From Clostridia bacterium (GTDB taxonomy: Bacteria; Bacillota; Clostridia; Oscillospirales; Acutalibacteraceae), in NCBI GenBank assembly GCA_024404115.1, contig JAKSQM010000001.1:1-64000 (forward strand): a stretch of 64,000 nt of DNA, written 5' to 3'. Under the pieces are notes generated by a model. It did no database searches and was not told where the DNA came from. It was given only the letters and a program-made list of their open reading frames with translations. A program made the translations under genes and the position numbers. Below are positions 7,082 to 16,681 of the stretch, in pieces (position 1 is the stretch's first letter; every line of letters begins with the position of its first letter).

Positions 7082-10000
7082 ATGGCAAATATTACTTATG
7101 AAATACCCATGCTTTCGGCAAGAGGAATTATTTCATACGCTCAAAAGAAAGATGATGAATCATATTCTTTCAATTTAAGCAGCAGAGAAACCGAAAGATG
7201 TTTAATTAACAAAGAGAATTCATTGCAGCAGGACTGTGCAATGTTTTATCAGATAATGAGTGTTTTAACATCAGATAAATTCATTCAGCCGAAAAAAGAT
7301 ATGACAATTACAGACCTTATGGATGTGATTGTTTACATAGATTTCAGCGGAATTTTTGACAGAGATTCAAAGAGTGAACGCATAAGATTAAGACAGCTAA
7401 AAGCAAAATATATGTTCTCTCCGGAAGGTATAAATCTCGATCTGGGAACGGGAATTTTTAACTTTGTTGCCTTTGAAAGATCGGCAAGTATGAGCAGAAA
7501 CGCACGTTTATCTTTCATAAGAAGTGACATTTATGAAGAAGTAAAATCAAGAATACAACTTGATATGGATATCGGTTTATGTCAGCTCAGTAAACTATAC
7601 GCATACAACGGACTTATGTTTTCGGGCGGTACAAGAATTGAAAGCAAATATATTCTTGATGATCGAAACATTGTTGTTGTGCCGGATATGTTTTTTAAGC
7701 GAAAAGAAAAAGTTATCACGGTTGAAAGTGATGATGAAAATTCTGCAGTCAAAAAATATTCACGAGCGGAAAAAGAAATGGAAATTGACATCAATGCTTT
7801 TGACGGCGAAGGTATTATGTCCTCAATGTTTGCTATTGATATGGACACGAAATTCTGCGGAAAGCATATTCATTCTTCTTTTCAGATTCGTTTGCCATAC
7901 ATAAAAGGAATGCTTCATGAAGTTGATTTGTTTAGATTTTTTGAAAGCATGGGTGTTCATTCTATTACCGATATATGGGGAGTTGAACACGAGGTAAGGA
8001 GAATCAATATGATAATTCCCGAGAGTATGTTCAAGGGTAAAAACTGGCTGAAAGAAAACAACATGACATTCACCGATTACATTAATAAATGTATTAAGTA
8101 CAGACACACACTGTATATCACCAATGTTAACAAGATTAACCCTGAACCTAAGACAGAAATTAACTTCCAATTCTTAAATACACTTGCAATAAGTGAGGAA
8201 GATTTCAGACCGAAGGATTTGCCTCTCGGTTGGGATCGCAGCCCATCGGATATTAAGCGTGAATGGCTGACAAAAACAACCGAACAGGAATACTATGACT
8301 ACTGCAACAACAGAGAATTTCGTATAAAATATTTCACCGATAATATTGATACCGACAATAAAAGACGCTCTGTTATTGCACGAATGATAAGCAAGAATAA
8401 TGCTCTGATTGATGAGCCTGCGTTTGCAAAAGAGGTTGACAGTTTAGCTGAAAGTATTCTGAAAAAGTATGCAGTCGGTCAGCTGATAGTTAAAGGTGAA
8501 AACAGATTTTTATCTTCAGACCTTTTAGCTTTTATGCTTTCATTTGTTCCCGAAACTTTAAAGAGATATAACAAGATAAAAGCTGAGGAAATACCCGAGC
8601 ATCTTGCATATATTCCCGTAAAAAAATCCGAAGAATCTATTTTAAATTTCACACTTCTTCGTAATCCGCACATATCAAAAAATGAAAGCGTTACAGTAAA
8701 AATTGCAATAGACGCAGACAAATACAGAAAGAGATATCTCAGACATTTAACCGGTGTGACGATGGTTGCAAAAGATTCTCTTTATCCTATGCGACTCGGC
8801 GGTGCAGACTTTGACGGTGATATGGTTAAATACATTGCTGATTACACTATCAGTAATAACGCTTTTGATCAAAAATATCAGGCGTTTGAAAAATATCCGC
8901 TTTTGTATATTCCTACAGAAGAACCGATTATCTCCAACGCAAAGAACTGGGAAGCAAGATTTGAAACTGTTAAGAACACTTTTTCTTCCCGTGTCGGTCA
9001 GATTTCAAATGCTGCACTTAACAGAAGTATTATCGCTTATGATGAAAACACATCAAGTGAGCTTAAAGAACAATATCGCATGGAAACAGAGACACTTGCA
9101 ATTCTCACAGGTCTTGAAATAGACTCTGCAAAAAGCGGAGTTAAACCTGATTTATCCGAATATCTTGTTCATCAAAGAGCACCGAGAAGTTTGTTTCTCA
9201 AATACAAAACTCTTCTTGAAAAGAAAACAAACCGCAGAGCGTGGTATGAGAAAACATACGACCGGCAATACCGTGAGTTTTTCAAAAATACAGACTGGAA
9301 CAATGTCAGTTCAAACCTTGAACGGCTTCCGTACTATGCTTACGAGCTGAAGAGAAATACCCCAAAGGCTAAAGATAAACCTTCAAGTGACAAAGAGATT
9401 TTCACTTTTGCAGAATCCGAGAACTGGAAAAAGACACTTGATAAGAAAAAGCTTAACAGAGTGTCCGCTCTCATGAAAGATTATGATCACTGTTTACGCA
9501 GAATACGAAATCATAAAAACACATCTGAAACGCAAAACAAGAAGTCCGATATTGAACGAATACTCTTTATGCGTGGACAGGAAGATGAATACGACACAGA
9601 TGAACTGATTTCACTTTTTACAGATTTCTCACCCGAAGAAATTGAATATATCTACAATGGCATACGTGAAAACAAGTGGCAGTTTATGCCTTATGAAGAG
9701 CGTGAAGCATTTCTCAGAAAATATCTGCCGAGCGACAAGTTTGAGGAATATTTTGAGCTGTTCTGTGATTTCAGGCACAACGGCGACAGAGTTTTCAGTG
9801 ATATTATCTGTGACCGGTATGCAACGAACAACATCTCAAATCTCACCTTGCTTCACTTTGAAAATGACAGCGACGAAATGACATCAATGATGCTTGCATA
9901 CCGTGACAAGACAAATTCACTCACCTACAGAGAATCTGTGACGGAAGAATGCAGAAGGCTGCTTTCAAAAATCATTCGTTTAAGCGATGCCGCACCTTAT

Positions 10001-10096
10001 GTTGTTGCTGCGGGTTACAGAAAATATGTTTTTGACATCCTGCTGTCTGAAACAGAGAAATACATTATTGACAGGAGTGAGACCGATGCTGAATGA
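7082..10096 (+). CDS. Two-barrel RNA polymerase-like protein (YonO/RdRP-like)
   Basis: This 1004-aa protein carries ADFDGD at residues 575-580 (Asp576, Asp578, Asp580), the magnesium-binding signature of the double-psi beta-barrel polymerases. About 60 residues earlier is LLRNPHI. About 100 residues later is a D-x-x-K-x-G element (Asp681, Lys684, Gly686). Together these are the order seen in the YonO and eukaryotic RNA-dependent RNA polymerase group, rather than multi-subunit beta-prime. YonO of Bacillus phage SPbeta is an established single-chain DNA-dependent RNA polymerase of this group. No beta, alpha or sigma homologue lies nearby. The gene has its own promoter, a good ribosome site and an overlapping downstream partner. 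It may transcribe the element or prime its replication (inference). No closely matching named family came to mind. Confidence 0.85.
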   Translation: MANITYEIPMLSARGIISYAQKKDDESYSFNLSSRETERCLINKENSLQQDCAMFYQIMSVLTSDKFIQPKKDMTITDLMDVIVYIDFSGIFDRDSKSERIRLRQLKAKYMFSPEGINLDLGTGIFNFVAFERSASMSRNARLSFIRSDIYEEVKSRIQLDMDIGLCQLSKLYAYNGLMFSGGTRIESKYILDDRNIVVVPDMFFKRKEKVITVESDDENSAVKKYSRAEKEMEIDINAFDGEGIMSSMFAIDMDTKFCGKHIHSSFQIRLPYIKGMLHEVDLFRFFESMGVHSITDIWGVEHEVRRINMIIPESMFKGKNWLKENNMTFTDYINKCIKYRHTLYITNVNKINPEPKTEINFQFLNTLAISEEDFRPKDLPLGWDRSPSDIKREWLTKTTEQEYYDYCNNREFRIKYFTDNIDTDNKRRSVIARMISKNNALIDEPAFAKEVDSLAESILKKYAVGQLIVKGENRFLSSDLLAFMLSFVPETLKRYNKIKAEEIPEHLAYIPVKKSEESILNFTLLRNPHISKNESVTVKIAIDADKYRKRYLRHLTGVTMVAKDSLYPMRLGGADFDGDMVKYIADYTISNNAFDQKYQAFEKYPLLYIPTEEPIISNAKNWEARFETVKNTFSSRVGQISNAALNRSIIAYDENTSSELKEQYRMETETLAILTGLEIDSAKSGVKPDLSEYLVHQRAPRSLFLKYKTLLEKKTNRRAWYEKTYDRQYREFFKNTDWNNVSSNLERLPYYAYELKRNTPKAKDKPSSDKEIFTFAESENWKKTLDKKKLNRVSALMKDYDHCLRRIRNHKNTSETQNKKSDIERILFMRGQEDEYDTDELISLFTDFSPEEIEYIYNGIRENKWQFMPYEEREAFLRKYLPSDKFEEYFELFCDFRHNGDRVFSDIICDRYATNNISNLTLLHFENDSDEMTSMMLAYRDKTNSLTYRESVTEECRRLLSKIIRLSDAAPYVVAAGYRKYVFDILLSETEKYIIDRSETDAE

Positions 10097-10928
10097 AATT
10101 GAAGAATTTGAGACTTACACAAAAATGACTGAATACAGACGCAAAGATAAAAACGACAATTCCTTTTTCGGCAGGTTCACCTGTGAAGGCATACAGAACT
10201 TTGAAGGCTTTCCGAGAGTGCTGACAATTATCGCAAGAGGATATATGTTTAGAAACGGTAATGCTGATATTGAGTATGCAAGACGGGCAATATCCGCATG
10301 GTGCAGTATTCCCGACAAGAAGAACACCGAGAAAGAAGAATGGCATTTCAGAACTGATTTCAGAGAGTATCACAATGAGTTTTCCGAACTTGTTTCTGAA
10401 AATGGTGAAGGATGGTTCTACACGCATTTTCATAACATAATGAATTTTGCAACATGTAATCCTGAAGATTTCACCGACAAGGAAATTGAGAAATACGCTC
10501 TCATGGACAAGAACTTTGATTCTGTATGGCGTAAGAAGCTTATGCAGATGCTATATGACCCGTATGATCTTAACACCAAAGGTGCATGGATACTGAGATT
10601 TGATGATATTCTGTCTGCTGCTCTTGAACTCGGTGAACTTAAAAACAAGGATTTTGAACTTTCCGAAGAGAAAAAAGCATTGATACGAACATTCACAAAA
10701 GCAGATGTATCGGCATTTGCTCTTGAAACGCTGATTAAATATTACATAGCTAACTGTCCGGAAGACACAGGCTGGGTTGTGCTGCCAGTTTCAAACTTTG
10801 ATGCATATTTCGGCTCGACTTCGTTTTCAAAGAAGCGTTTGACGGAACTTGTGAAATCAGGTGCGATTGAGCGTGAAAACAGCTACAATGTGAGCAGGTA
10901 CCGTATTAACCCTGTTTTCTGCGAATAA
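10086..10928 (+). CDS. Polymerase-partner protein with C-terminal winged-helix-like segment
   Basis: The 280-aa protein starts at ATG 10086, 8 bases after AGGAG, and overlaps the end of the polymerase gene by 11 bases, so the two are probably co-translated. An earlier frame start at 9987 lies inside the polymerase gene and has no ribosome site. The protein is rich in aromatic and acidic residues. The last ~65 residues (DTGWVVLPVSNFDAYF through SGAIERENSYNVSRYRIN) read like a winged helix-turn-helix. I do not recognise a family. The overlap suggests a specificity, initiation or loading factor for the polymerase, or a replication initiator; this is inference. Confidence 0.7.
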   Translation: MLNEIEEFETYTKMTEYRRKDKNDNSFFGRFTCEGIQNFEGFPRVLTIIARGYMFRNGNADIEYARRAISAWCSIPDKKNTEKEEWHFRTDFREYHNEFSELVSENGEGWFYTHFHNIMNFATCNPEDFTDKEIEKYALMDKNFDSVWRKKLMQMLYDPYDLNTKGAWILRFDDILSAALELGELKNKDFELSEEKKALIRTFTKADVSAFALETLIKYYIANCPEDTGWVVLPVSNFDAYFGSTSFSKKRLTELVKSGAIERENSYNVSRYRINPVFCE

Positions 10929-10933
10929 AAAAG

Positions 10934-10976
10934 AAGGATGTAATAATTCAGAGTGACTCTGAATTGTTACATCCTT
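10934..10976. terminator. Near-perfect 20-bp hairpin after the polymerase operon
   Basis: Arms of 20 bases with a single G-T wobble flank a TGA loop, starting 6 bases after the stop codon at 10928. The only T-tract is short. It probably terminates the polymerase operon. It resembles a second hairpin at 11031-11071 in arm and loop sequence, so it may also be a repeated binding site. Confidence 0.7.
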
Positions 10977-11030
10977 GAATTGTTTATATGGGTGTCTTAA
11001 CCGACTTTTCTTTTCGGCAGGTAAAAAATG

Positions 11031-11071
11031 AAGAGTGTAATATTTCTGAGTGACTGAATTATTACACTCTT
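11031..11071. repeat. Second, related hairpin
   Basis: AAGAGTGTAATA pairs perfectly with its complement at the right end, and the inner part is imperfect. The pattern (TGTAATA..TT then GAGTGACT then GAATT.TTACA) mirrors the hairpin at 10934-10976. It is not next to a gene end, which argues against a simple terminator role. The rest of the 343-base gap (10929-11271) is AT-rich with no recognisable gene. Confidence 0.6.
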
Positions 11072-11271
11072 GAACGGTTGATTATTGTTTATTGATTATT
11101 TTCGATTTCTTTCAACACCCCTGTTTTTGAGTGGAAAAGCAGCGGTCTTGAACGGGGAAATTTGAGTTTTAGGTAATGGATTTTCGAGGAATGATGTGGT
11201 ATATTATTTGATAGCTTCTATGATAAAATTCAAATAATTAGTTTCATAATGACGAATTAGAAAGGGTTACT

Positions 11272-12162
11272 ATGAATTTAACAGTAAAACAAAAGCAATC
11301 ACAAAACGGCTTCTTGGGTGGTCCCAAGATGGCAAAACTACTATTTGACAAGAATAATATAGAATACGAAATATATATTGAACAATGTGGTATTAGAACA
11401 ATCACAATTAAGAGTAATTCAGAAATTGTATACGAGGATTTATTGGAAGTATACTACAGTCTCGAAACATTGCTAATGTTGTTTGATGGTCAGTTTTACC
11501 CTATAGTAAGTGTTTTTGAAGATGATGTTGAAGTAACATGTAGTTGGATAAAACGAACTTTACCAAGCTATAATTCAGCAGATTTCATGATTGGTACTAA
11601 TAACACACTTATTGATTTTTCCAATTCTCTTTGTCCGCATATATTAAATAAATGGTCTGATTTACATAATAGTTTAGACCTTATACATAAAATGGTTCTT
11701 TATTGTCTATCGAGCGTAAAAATGCCTAAAGATATGCAATTTGCTTTTATGATTGAAGCTTTTCTTGGAATATGCGAATTAGTTAATGCTAAAAAATCTG
11801 ATTTTCAATTACCTAAGGTTCCTAATAAAGAATCAAAATTAAAGCATTATTTTATCGCAATTATAAACAGATATGGTAATGATATCTTTGAAAAAGAAAT
11901 AGAATTGAATGAAGATGAATTTGCCCAGATTCTGGTTAACTCCAGGAATAGGATCGCTCATATTTCAAGTAAGCAAGGACGAGTTTTTCTTGATGGCGGA
12001 GAAAGCGTAATGTACTTAAAAAAACTGTCTTTGTTATATCGAGTAGTAATTTTTGACCTTTTGGGACTTGACTATAATTTATATAAAGGTAAAATCATAA
12101 AAATTGTAAACCAAATCAATGAGCACGAAATCACACAGCGTTTTTTCAAAAAATTGATGTAA
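11272..12162 (+). CDS. HEPN-motif protein, likely defence RNase
   Basis: The 296-aa protein contains RNRIAH at residues 225-230, fitting the R-N-x3-H active-site motif of HEPN ribonucleases. It is set in an all-helical C-terminal half (about 120-296). The N-terminal ~110 residues look beta-rich (YEIYIEQCGIRTITIKS). This resembles ApeA-like HEPN proteins, where an N-terminal sensor domain precedes the RNase domain; that assignment is tentative. The start ATG follows GAAAGGG. An ATG 19 codons later is less well supported. It is convergent with the Hachiman operon and shares its terminator. A role in abortive infection is inferred from motif and location. Confidence 0.65.
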   Translation: MNLTVKQKQSQNGFLGGPKMAKLLFDKNNIEYEIYIEQCGIRTITIKSNSEIVYEDLLEVYYSLETLLMLFDGQFYPIVSVFEDDVEVTCSWIKRTLPSYNSADFMIGTNNTLIDFSNSLCPHILNKWSDLHNSLDLIHKMVLYCLSSVKMPKDMQFAFMIEAFLGICELVNAKKSDFQLPKVPNKESKLKHYFIAIINRYGNDIFEKEIELNEDEFAQILVNSRNRIAHISSKQGRVFLDGGESVMYLKKLSLLYRVVIFDLLGLDYNLYKGKIIKIVNQINEHEITQRFFKKLM

Positions 12163-12186
12163 TAAATACTCTATTTATTAACCATA

Positions 12187-12223
12187 ACAAAATGCTCCTC
12201 GCAAAAAGCTTGGAGCATTTTGT
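12187..12223. terminator. Bidirectional terminator between HEPN gene and hamB
   Basis: ACAAAATGCTCC and GGAGCATTTTGT form a 12-bp stem around a 13-base loop. A/T-rich flanks on both sides suit termination of the two convergent transcripts. It touches the last base of the hamB stop codon. Confidence 0.8.
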
Positions 12224-14757
12224 TATCCTAAAAAATTAAGCTGTACTTTTATCCAATATGGAAGACTATCTTTATTATCAATAAGAATTTTTCTGATTTC
12301 TGTATCTATATCATCGTCTGTCTTATCAGTAAAATCAAAATTTTTAAATAATCTGTTATTTAAATATATAGCGCATTCTCTAGGTACACCCATTTCGATC
12401 AACATTCTCGAAATTTTATTGCATGCACCTGCCTGCATACATGATAAAAATACACTATCAGGATTTTTGATATCAAATATCGGTTTTAATAATAAGGGGA
12501 CTTTATAGGCTACTATATTTTGCAAAATTTCAATATCACTTTCGATTTCGTCCGCTATTTCATCGTCAGAATACTTTTTTGTTGCAAGAATAGTTGATAA
12601 ATCCGTTTCTTTTGCCCATAACATACATAATTTGCACAAACGGCTTCGACCGCTCTTTTCCTGCAATAGTTTAGGTATGCTTTTATAATATACGGAACTT
12701 GTTTCAGAGGTATCTCTTAAAAACTTCAGCATACGGTTAAGTTTCGCTGATGCTCCGTACTCTTTTGGATGATTCGGAACATTTTCATGATAGTTTTTAT
12801 AAATAACATCTAAAACAAAAGGATCCCAATATCTATTTTTTAAACAAATTTCTTTTGGTACAGACAAATCGTTTAATTTAAGAATAATTGCAGCAACTTG
12901 TTCTTTTGTGAAATCGACACCGACATTTCTCATCTTTTCTTGTGCCTTTTCTCCATATCGTAAAACAGATTGACGAACATAGGTAACTAAGTCACCATAT
13001 TTGTTCATTTCTCCATTTACAGGAGTATTTGTTGCTACAATCTCTTTTATATCTTCACAGTATTTTTCAAATCTTTCTTCATAGTTTGTAGGCAGTTCTT
13101 TTGTAACATCATCGAACAAATTCATTTGCTCATATCCTTCTGAATTCACAAAAGAGCTTTCATCTAATACAAATGTGCGACCAATAAAATCTTTTAATAA
13201 CCTTCCCGCCCTACCTCTCAGGTTGGCCATTTCATAGTTTGATAGTTCTGTCGAATCAGGATTTTTATTTAAATACAAGTGTGGGTTTCGCACAATAATA
13301 TTTTGTGCAGGTAAATTAACACCTTGCAACAATGTTGTAGTACAAGCGATTTTAGTTATCTTTTTTTCATGAATCGCATGTTCAATTGTTCTTCGAACAT
13401 GATCCGGTAATTTACCATGATGATATGCAATACCTTTTTCCAACGTTTGACACATCGAATAACTTGGATGAATAGATTGCTTATAATAGTCAATTAATTC
13501 GGATATTGCTGGATCGTCTTCGTTTTCTCCATCAATTGAACAAGCAATTTTCCGTGCAGTTGATGAAGTTGGTGAAAAAATAATACTTTGTTGACCTTCA
13601 AATTTACTTACAAAAGAATTCAAATATGACAGGAATTTTTCATCATATATTTTCTTTCCATATCCTTCAATTAATTCTGAATTTGTTATTTGTCGCACAA
13701 ACGGTTGGTCAATTAATCCGCAATATTGTTTTAAATAATATCTGCTATTCTCATTATAAATGCTATATGTAATATTTAATACAGGACTATCAACAGAAGT
13801 AATGTTCTTTGCTTTAACACCAAAAATGCCTTCTCCGGTAGTTTCAATATCCTCAATTCTTGGTCCTGCAATAATTATTTGTTTTACATTATCTTTATAT
13901 CGAAATTCATTTAATGTGTCATAAAGAACCTTAGCTCTCTCATCATTATCTTCTTTTATGCGTTCAATGTTTTGTATCTCATCAACAACTAATATTAAAT
14001 CCTTTGTAAAAGTTTTTCCTTCATCACTAAAAGCTGAAATTGCCTTTTCTTGGGTTAAAACAAAAATGCTATTATGATTATCATTTTCCTTTTCCGCAAA
14101 AGAATTGGAAACACGACAATCTTTAATATCCAATTTATTAATCATTTTATTAAAGTCTTCAGAAACTTGATTTAGCAGACTTAATGTAGGAACAATATAA
14201 ACTATGTCAAAGCTCTCTTTAGAAAGTTTTTCTAACAATTTTAAGAGAATAACAAAAGATTTACCAGCCGAAGTTGGAGCAGATATGCCAATAAGCTTTT
14301 CATTATCCATTGCAGACCAAATTTGCATTTGGAAATCTGTGAGCAGATAATTATGGCAATTAACATTAATACTATTCCTCTCTTGATTTAAAGTAGCTAA
14401 TAAATGCTCAATTGTGCTACCTAATGATGAAAAAGTGCAATTCTCGTAATCATATTCCTCATCCGCAATAATTGCAGATGTAGGATAGCCTATTCTTGAA
14501 AGAAATTTAACGATAACCTTTCTAACATCATAACAATCATGATCAATGTATTCCCACATTAACGCAATTACGGTAATAACATAGTTAATATATGGGATCT
14601 TACAAACGGAAGTTTCATAATCCAGACATCTGATAGTATCATAAATTAATTCTGTTGGAACAACAACATTGGCTTTGATGAAACCTATCTTGTTAGCAAT
14701 ATTATAAAATTCAATTCCCAGCCAGGATTTCAAAACTTTTTCTTTTAGTTGTTCCAT
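12223..14757 (-). CDS. hamB: Hachiman helicase HamB
   Basis: This 844-aa superfamily 2 helicase shows APTSAGKS (motif I, residues 160-167), TLSLLNQV (Ia) and DEIQ (motif II, 259-262). It also has SIIFSPTSSTARK (IV), ACTTTLLQGVNLPAQNIIV (V) and NLRGRAGRL (VI). The order and the Ski2-like RGRAGR match HamB. Directly upstream, with an 18-base gap, is the DUF1837 nuclease HamA. Together they are the two-gene Hachiman anti-phage system, in which HamB senses aberrant or single-stranded DNA and releases HamA nuclease activity. No disruption is seen. It ends at a terminator shared with the convergent HEPN gene. Confidence 0.88.
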   Translation of the reverse strand: MEQLKEKVLKSWLGIEFYNIANKIGFIKANVVVPTELIYDTIRCLDYETSVCKIPYINYVITVIALMWEYIDHDCYDVRKVIVKFLSRIGYPTSAIIADEEYDYENCTFSSLGSTIEHLLATLNQERNSINVNCHNYLLTDFQMQIWSAMDNEKLIGISAPTSAGKSFVILLKLLEKLSKESFDIVYIVPTLSLLNQVSEDFNKMINKLDIKDCRVSNSFAEKENDNHNSIFVLTQEKAISAFSDEGKTFTKDLILVVDEIQNIERIKEDNDERAKVLYDTLNEFRYKDNVKQIIIAGPRIEDIETTGEGIFGVKAKNITSVDSPVLNITYSIYNENSRYYLKQYCGLIDQPFVRQITNSELIEGYGKKIYDEKFLSYLNSFVSKFEGQQSIIFSPTSSTARKIACSIDGENEDDPAISELIDYYKQSIHPSYSMCQTLEKGIAYHHGKLPDHVRRTIEHAIHEKKITKIACTTTLLQGVNLPAQNIIVRNPHLYLNKNPDSTELSNYEMANLRGRAGRLLKDFIGRTFVLDESSFVNSEGYEQMNLFDDVTKELPTNYEERFEKYCEDIKEIVATNTPVNGEMNKYGDLVTYVRQSVLRYGEKAQEKMRNVGVDFTKEQVAAIILKLNDLSVPKEICLKNRYWDPFVLDVIYKNYHENVPNHPKEYGASAKLNRMLKFLRDTSETSSVYYKSIPKLLQEKSGRSRLCKLCMLWAKETDLSTILATKKYSDDEIADEIESDIEILQNIVAYKVPLLLKPIFDIKNPDSVFLSCMQAGACNKISRMLIEMGVPRECAIYLNNRLFKNFDFTDKTDDDIDTEIRKILIDNKDSLPYWIKVQLNFLG

Positions 14758-14775
14758 TATTTTTCTGCCTTTCGC

Positions 14776-15696
14776 TTAGATTTTATCCTGAAAGCTTTGT
14801 GCTAATTCGTCAAGTTTCCATATTGGCATAACAATATATGTTATTCTTTTTAGAATTGCATTTTCGTCAATATTGATTTTGTTGTTGTCAAAATTTTTAT
14901 ATCGTTTTTCTATAATTTCATCAATTTGTTTAAGAATATCATCACGGTCTGTTAAATTAAGCTTGTCTGTTTCGTTGTATACAACTATGCTGACCAATCG
15001 AACTTTAACATCAGGCAACTTATTGTTTAAATACCGCTCTGCAATTTCATTCATTTCGTCATCAAGAAAGTCTTCATGAACATATAAATTAAGTTCATCT
15101 CTGTGTGATTTCCAAGTCGCTAATATACTTTTTAGTGCTTCATCAAGCGCTTGATTAAATCTATATTCACTTGTGTATGTTTTAGCTTCACCCAAAATTA
15201 TTACTGGTTTGTCATTCTCATATTTAAAGTGAATTGCGTCTGCGCCAAAACGTTCATGTTTATTGGATGTTGTTATCTTCATTTTTCGCAAAAGTGGGGC
15301 TGCTTTTTCAAATCTTTGAATAAAATGAAACAATAACAATTCTCCCAATTGTCCTTGTACTAACAAACTCTCAGAACTTTTGTTTCCTCTAAATTTTTGA
15401 TGTGCTTTCCGCTGAACTTCCGAGGCAGCCGCATCTTCGGATTTGCCCTTACTAATTGCAGCAGTTTTTAATTCTGCATATTTTTCAGAATTGTAAACCC
15501 AACTAACAATTGTATCGTATAACTCATCTAAGAACTCTTCTCGCAATTCACTCAAATCTTGATATTCAATACTTGTCCCATAATGTTTATTTTCACTAGG
15601 AATAATATCAAAATTCTGATGCACAACATGAATATAGTTAAACAGTGAATTATTGTTAATGATTCGTTTTTCGATCTCAGCTTCGCTTAATATCAT
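14776..15696 (-). CDS. hamA: Hachiman effector nuclease HamA (DUF1837)
   Basis: The 306-aa protein has the DUF1837 layout. GQLGELLL (Glu119) is followed by LRKMKITTSNKHERFGADAIHF (Asp153) and then VIILGEAKTY (Glu170, Lys172), which together form a PD-(D/E)xK active site. HamA degrades DNA when released by HamB, causing abortive protection. All catalytic positions are present. AGGAG lies about 10 bases before the ATG. It follows the kwaB stop by 13 bases, so Hachiman may be transcribed together with Kiwa. Confidence 0.88.
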   Translation of the reverse strand: MILSEAEIEKRIINNNSLFNYIHVVHQNFDIIPSENKHYGTSIEYQDLSELREEFLDELYDTIVSWVYNSEKYAELKTAAISKGKSEDAAASEVQRKAHQKFRGNKSSESLLVQGQLGELLLFHFIQRFEKAAPLLRKMKITTSNKHERFGADAIHFKYENDKPVIILGEAKTYTSEYRFNQALDEALKSILATWKSHRDELNLYVHEDFLDDEMNEIAERYLNNKLPDVKVRLVSIVVYNETDKLNLTDRDDILKQIDEIIEKRYKNFDNNKINIDENAILKRITYIVMPIWKLDELAQSFQDKI

Positions 15697-15709
15697 TATT
15701 TTACAACTC

Positions 15710-16681
15710 CTAAATTTTATCCTTTGACGCTGTTTCGTAGTACTGATTTGTCAGTTCTGAACGCAAAAAAGAATCGTTCATCAATTTAATAAAAGCATCT
15801 TTTGATTTTTTGGTATCGAGACGAATACTCTCTCCATCATCGCTATACTTGAATTTTCCAGCAAGTTCCTTGGTTGCTTTAGTAAATTTAATAATAGTCT
15901 CCTTCGTTATTCCTAATTCAAATATAGGAGAAGTCTTTTTAACTTTTGATAATTTTCTTGCAAAGGAAAAATCATCAATAGTATCCTTGAGCACTTGAAT
16001 ATCTTCAAGTAGCCCTAAAGCATCAATGGCATCAACTGTCTCATAGGCAGCTTTTGAAATAAGTTTACTAAACTTCATATTATTTGTAAGTACTTTTAAA
16101 TCCAAAACAAACATTTCGCCATTAACGCAAATAAGCTGACTATCTCCGTTTAATCTAAGCATGTCATCCTCATTCATCAATTCAAAACGCTCTTTGCTCT
16201 TTTTAAGGCCAAGCAAAAAACTATCTCTTTTTATAAGAGTGATCGAAAAATGTTTTTAAAAGAGTAAGATACCTTTGTCCATGGTACCGATGTAGATTAT
16301 ATACCCATAAAGATATTTTAAATCATCATCTTTAAAATTAAACTTATCATAATTATTTGCAGAATCTTCAATATTAAAGGATTTAAAAAGACTTAATTCT
16401 TCAGGATATTCATCGTAATCATCGTAATCATAATGATATATTGAATCTTCTTTTTCATCATCAGTTGATAATTCACGAATTTCCAAATTGTTATTTGTTA
16501 TTATATGTTCTTTTATAAAGTTCTCAAAAAGATTTTTTACCTCAGGCTCAGTTTTCTCATCCTCAAGATTAGCCAGTTTCAGCGAAAATATTCCATCTTG
16601 TTTCAATAACATATATACTTGAACGGTTGAGGTACTTGAAAACACATTCTGAATATATGACTTTAAACTTTCAACATCCAT
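15710..16681 (-). pseudogene. kwaB: kwaB (Kiwa, DUF4868) interrupted by an in-frame stop
   Basis: Two frames, 16256-16681 (141 codons) and 15710-16255, are in the same phase. They are separated only by a TAA at 16256-16258 in the context CTC TTT TAA AAA CAT. Read through, the product is about 322 aa, close to the usual KwaB length. It has the DUF4868 features: an N-terminal segment with YMLLKQDGIFSL, a DDLKYLYGYIIYIG block and a C-terminus ending YYETASKDKI. KwaB binds DNA and partners KwaA in Kiwa defence. A single base change explains the stop, so the gene is probably recently inactivated. Read-through, or a split but functional protein reinitiating near 16216, cannot be excluded. Confidence 0.75.

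Noticed and set aside
9987..10085. Longer start for the polymerase partner gene
   Set aside because: The extension lies inside the polymerase coding sequence and lacks a ribosome site; ATG 10086 has AGGAG at 8 bases.
7082..10096. Reading the 1004-aa protein as a fragment of host RNA polymerase beta-prime
   Set aside because: It lacks the beta-prime zinc and clamp motifs, has an RNP segment and a D-x-x-K-x-G element instead, and sits in a mobile element with its own promoter.
15710..16681. Two separate small genes in the Kiwa region
   Set aside because: The frames are in phase, adjoin across one TAA, and together match one KwaB-length protein.
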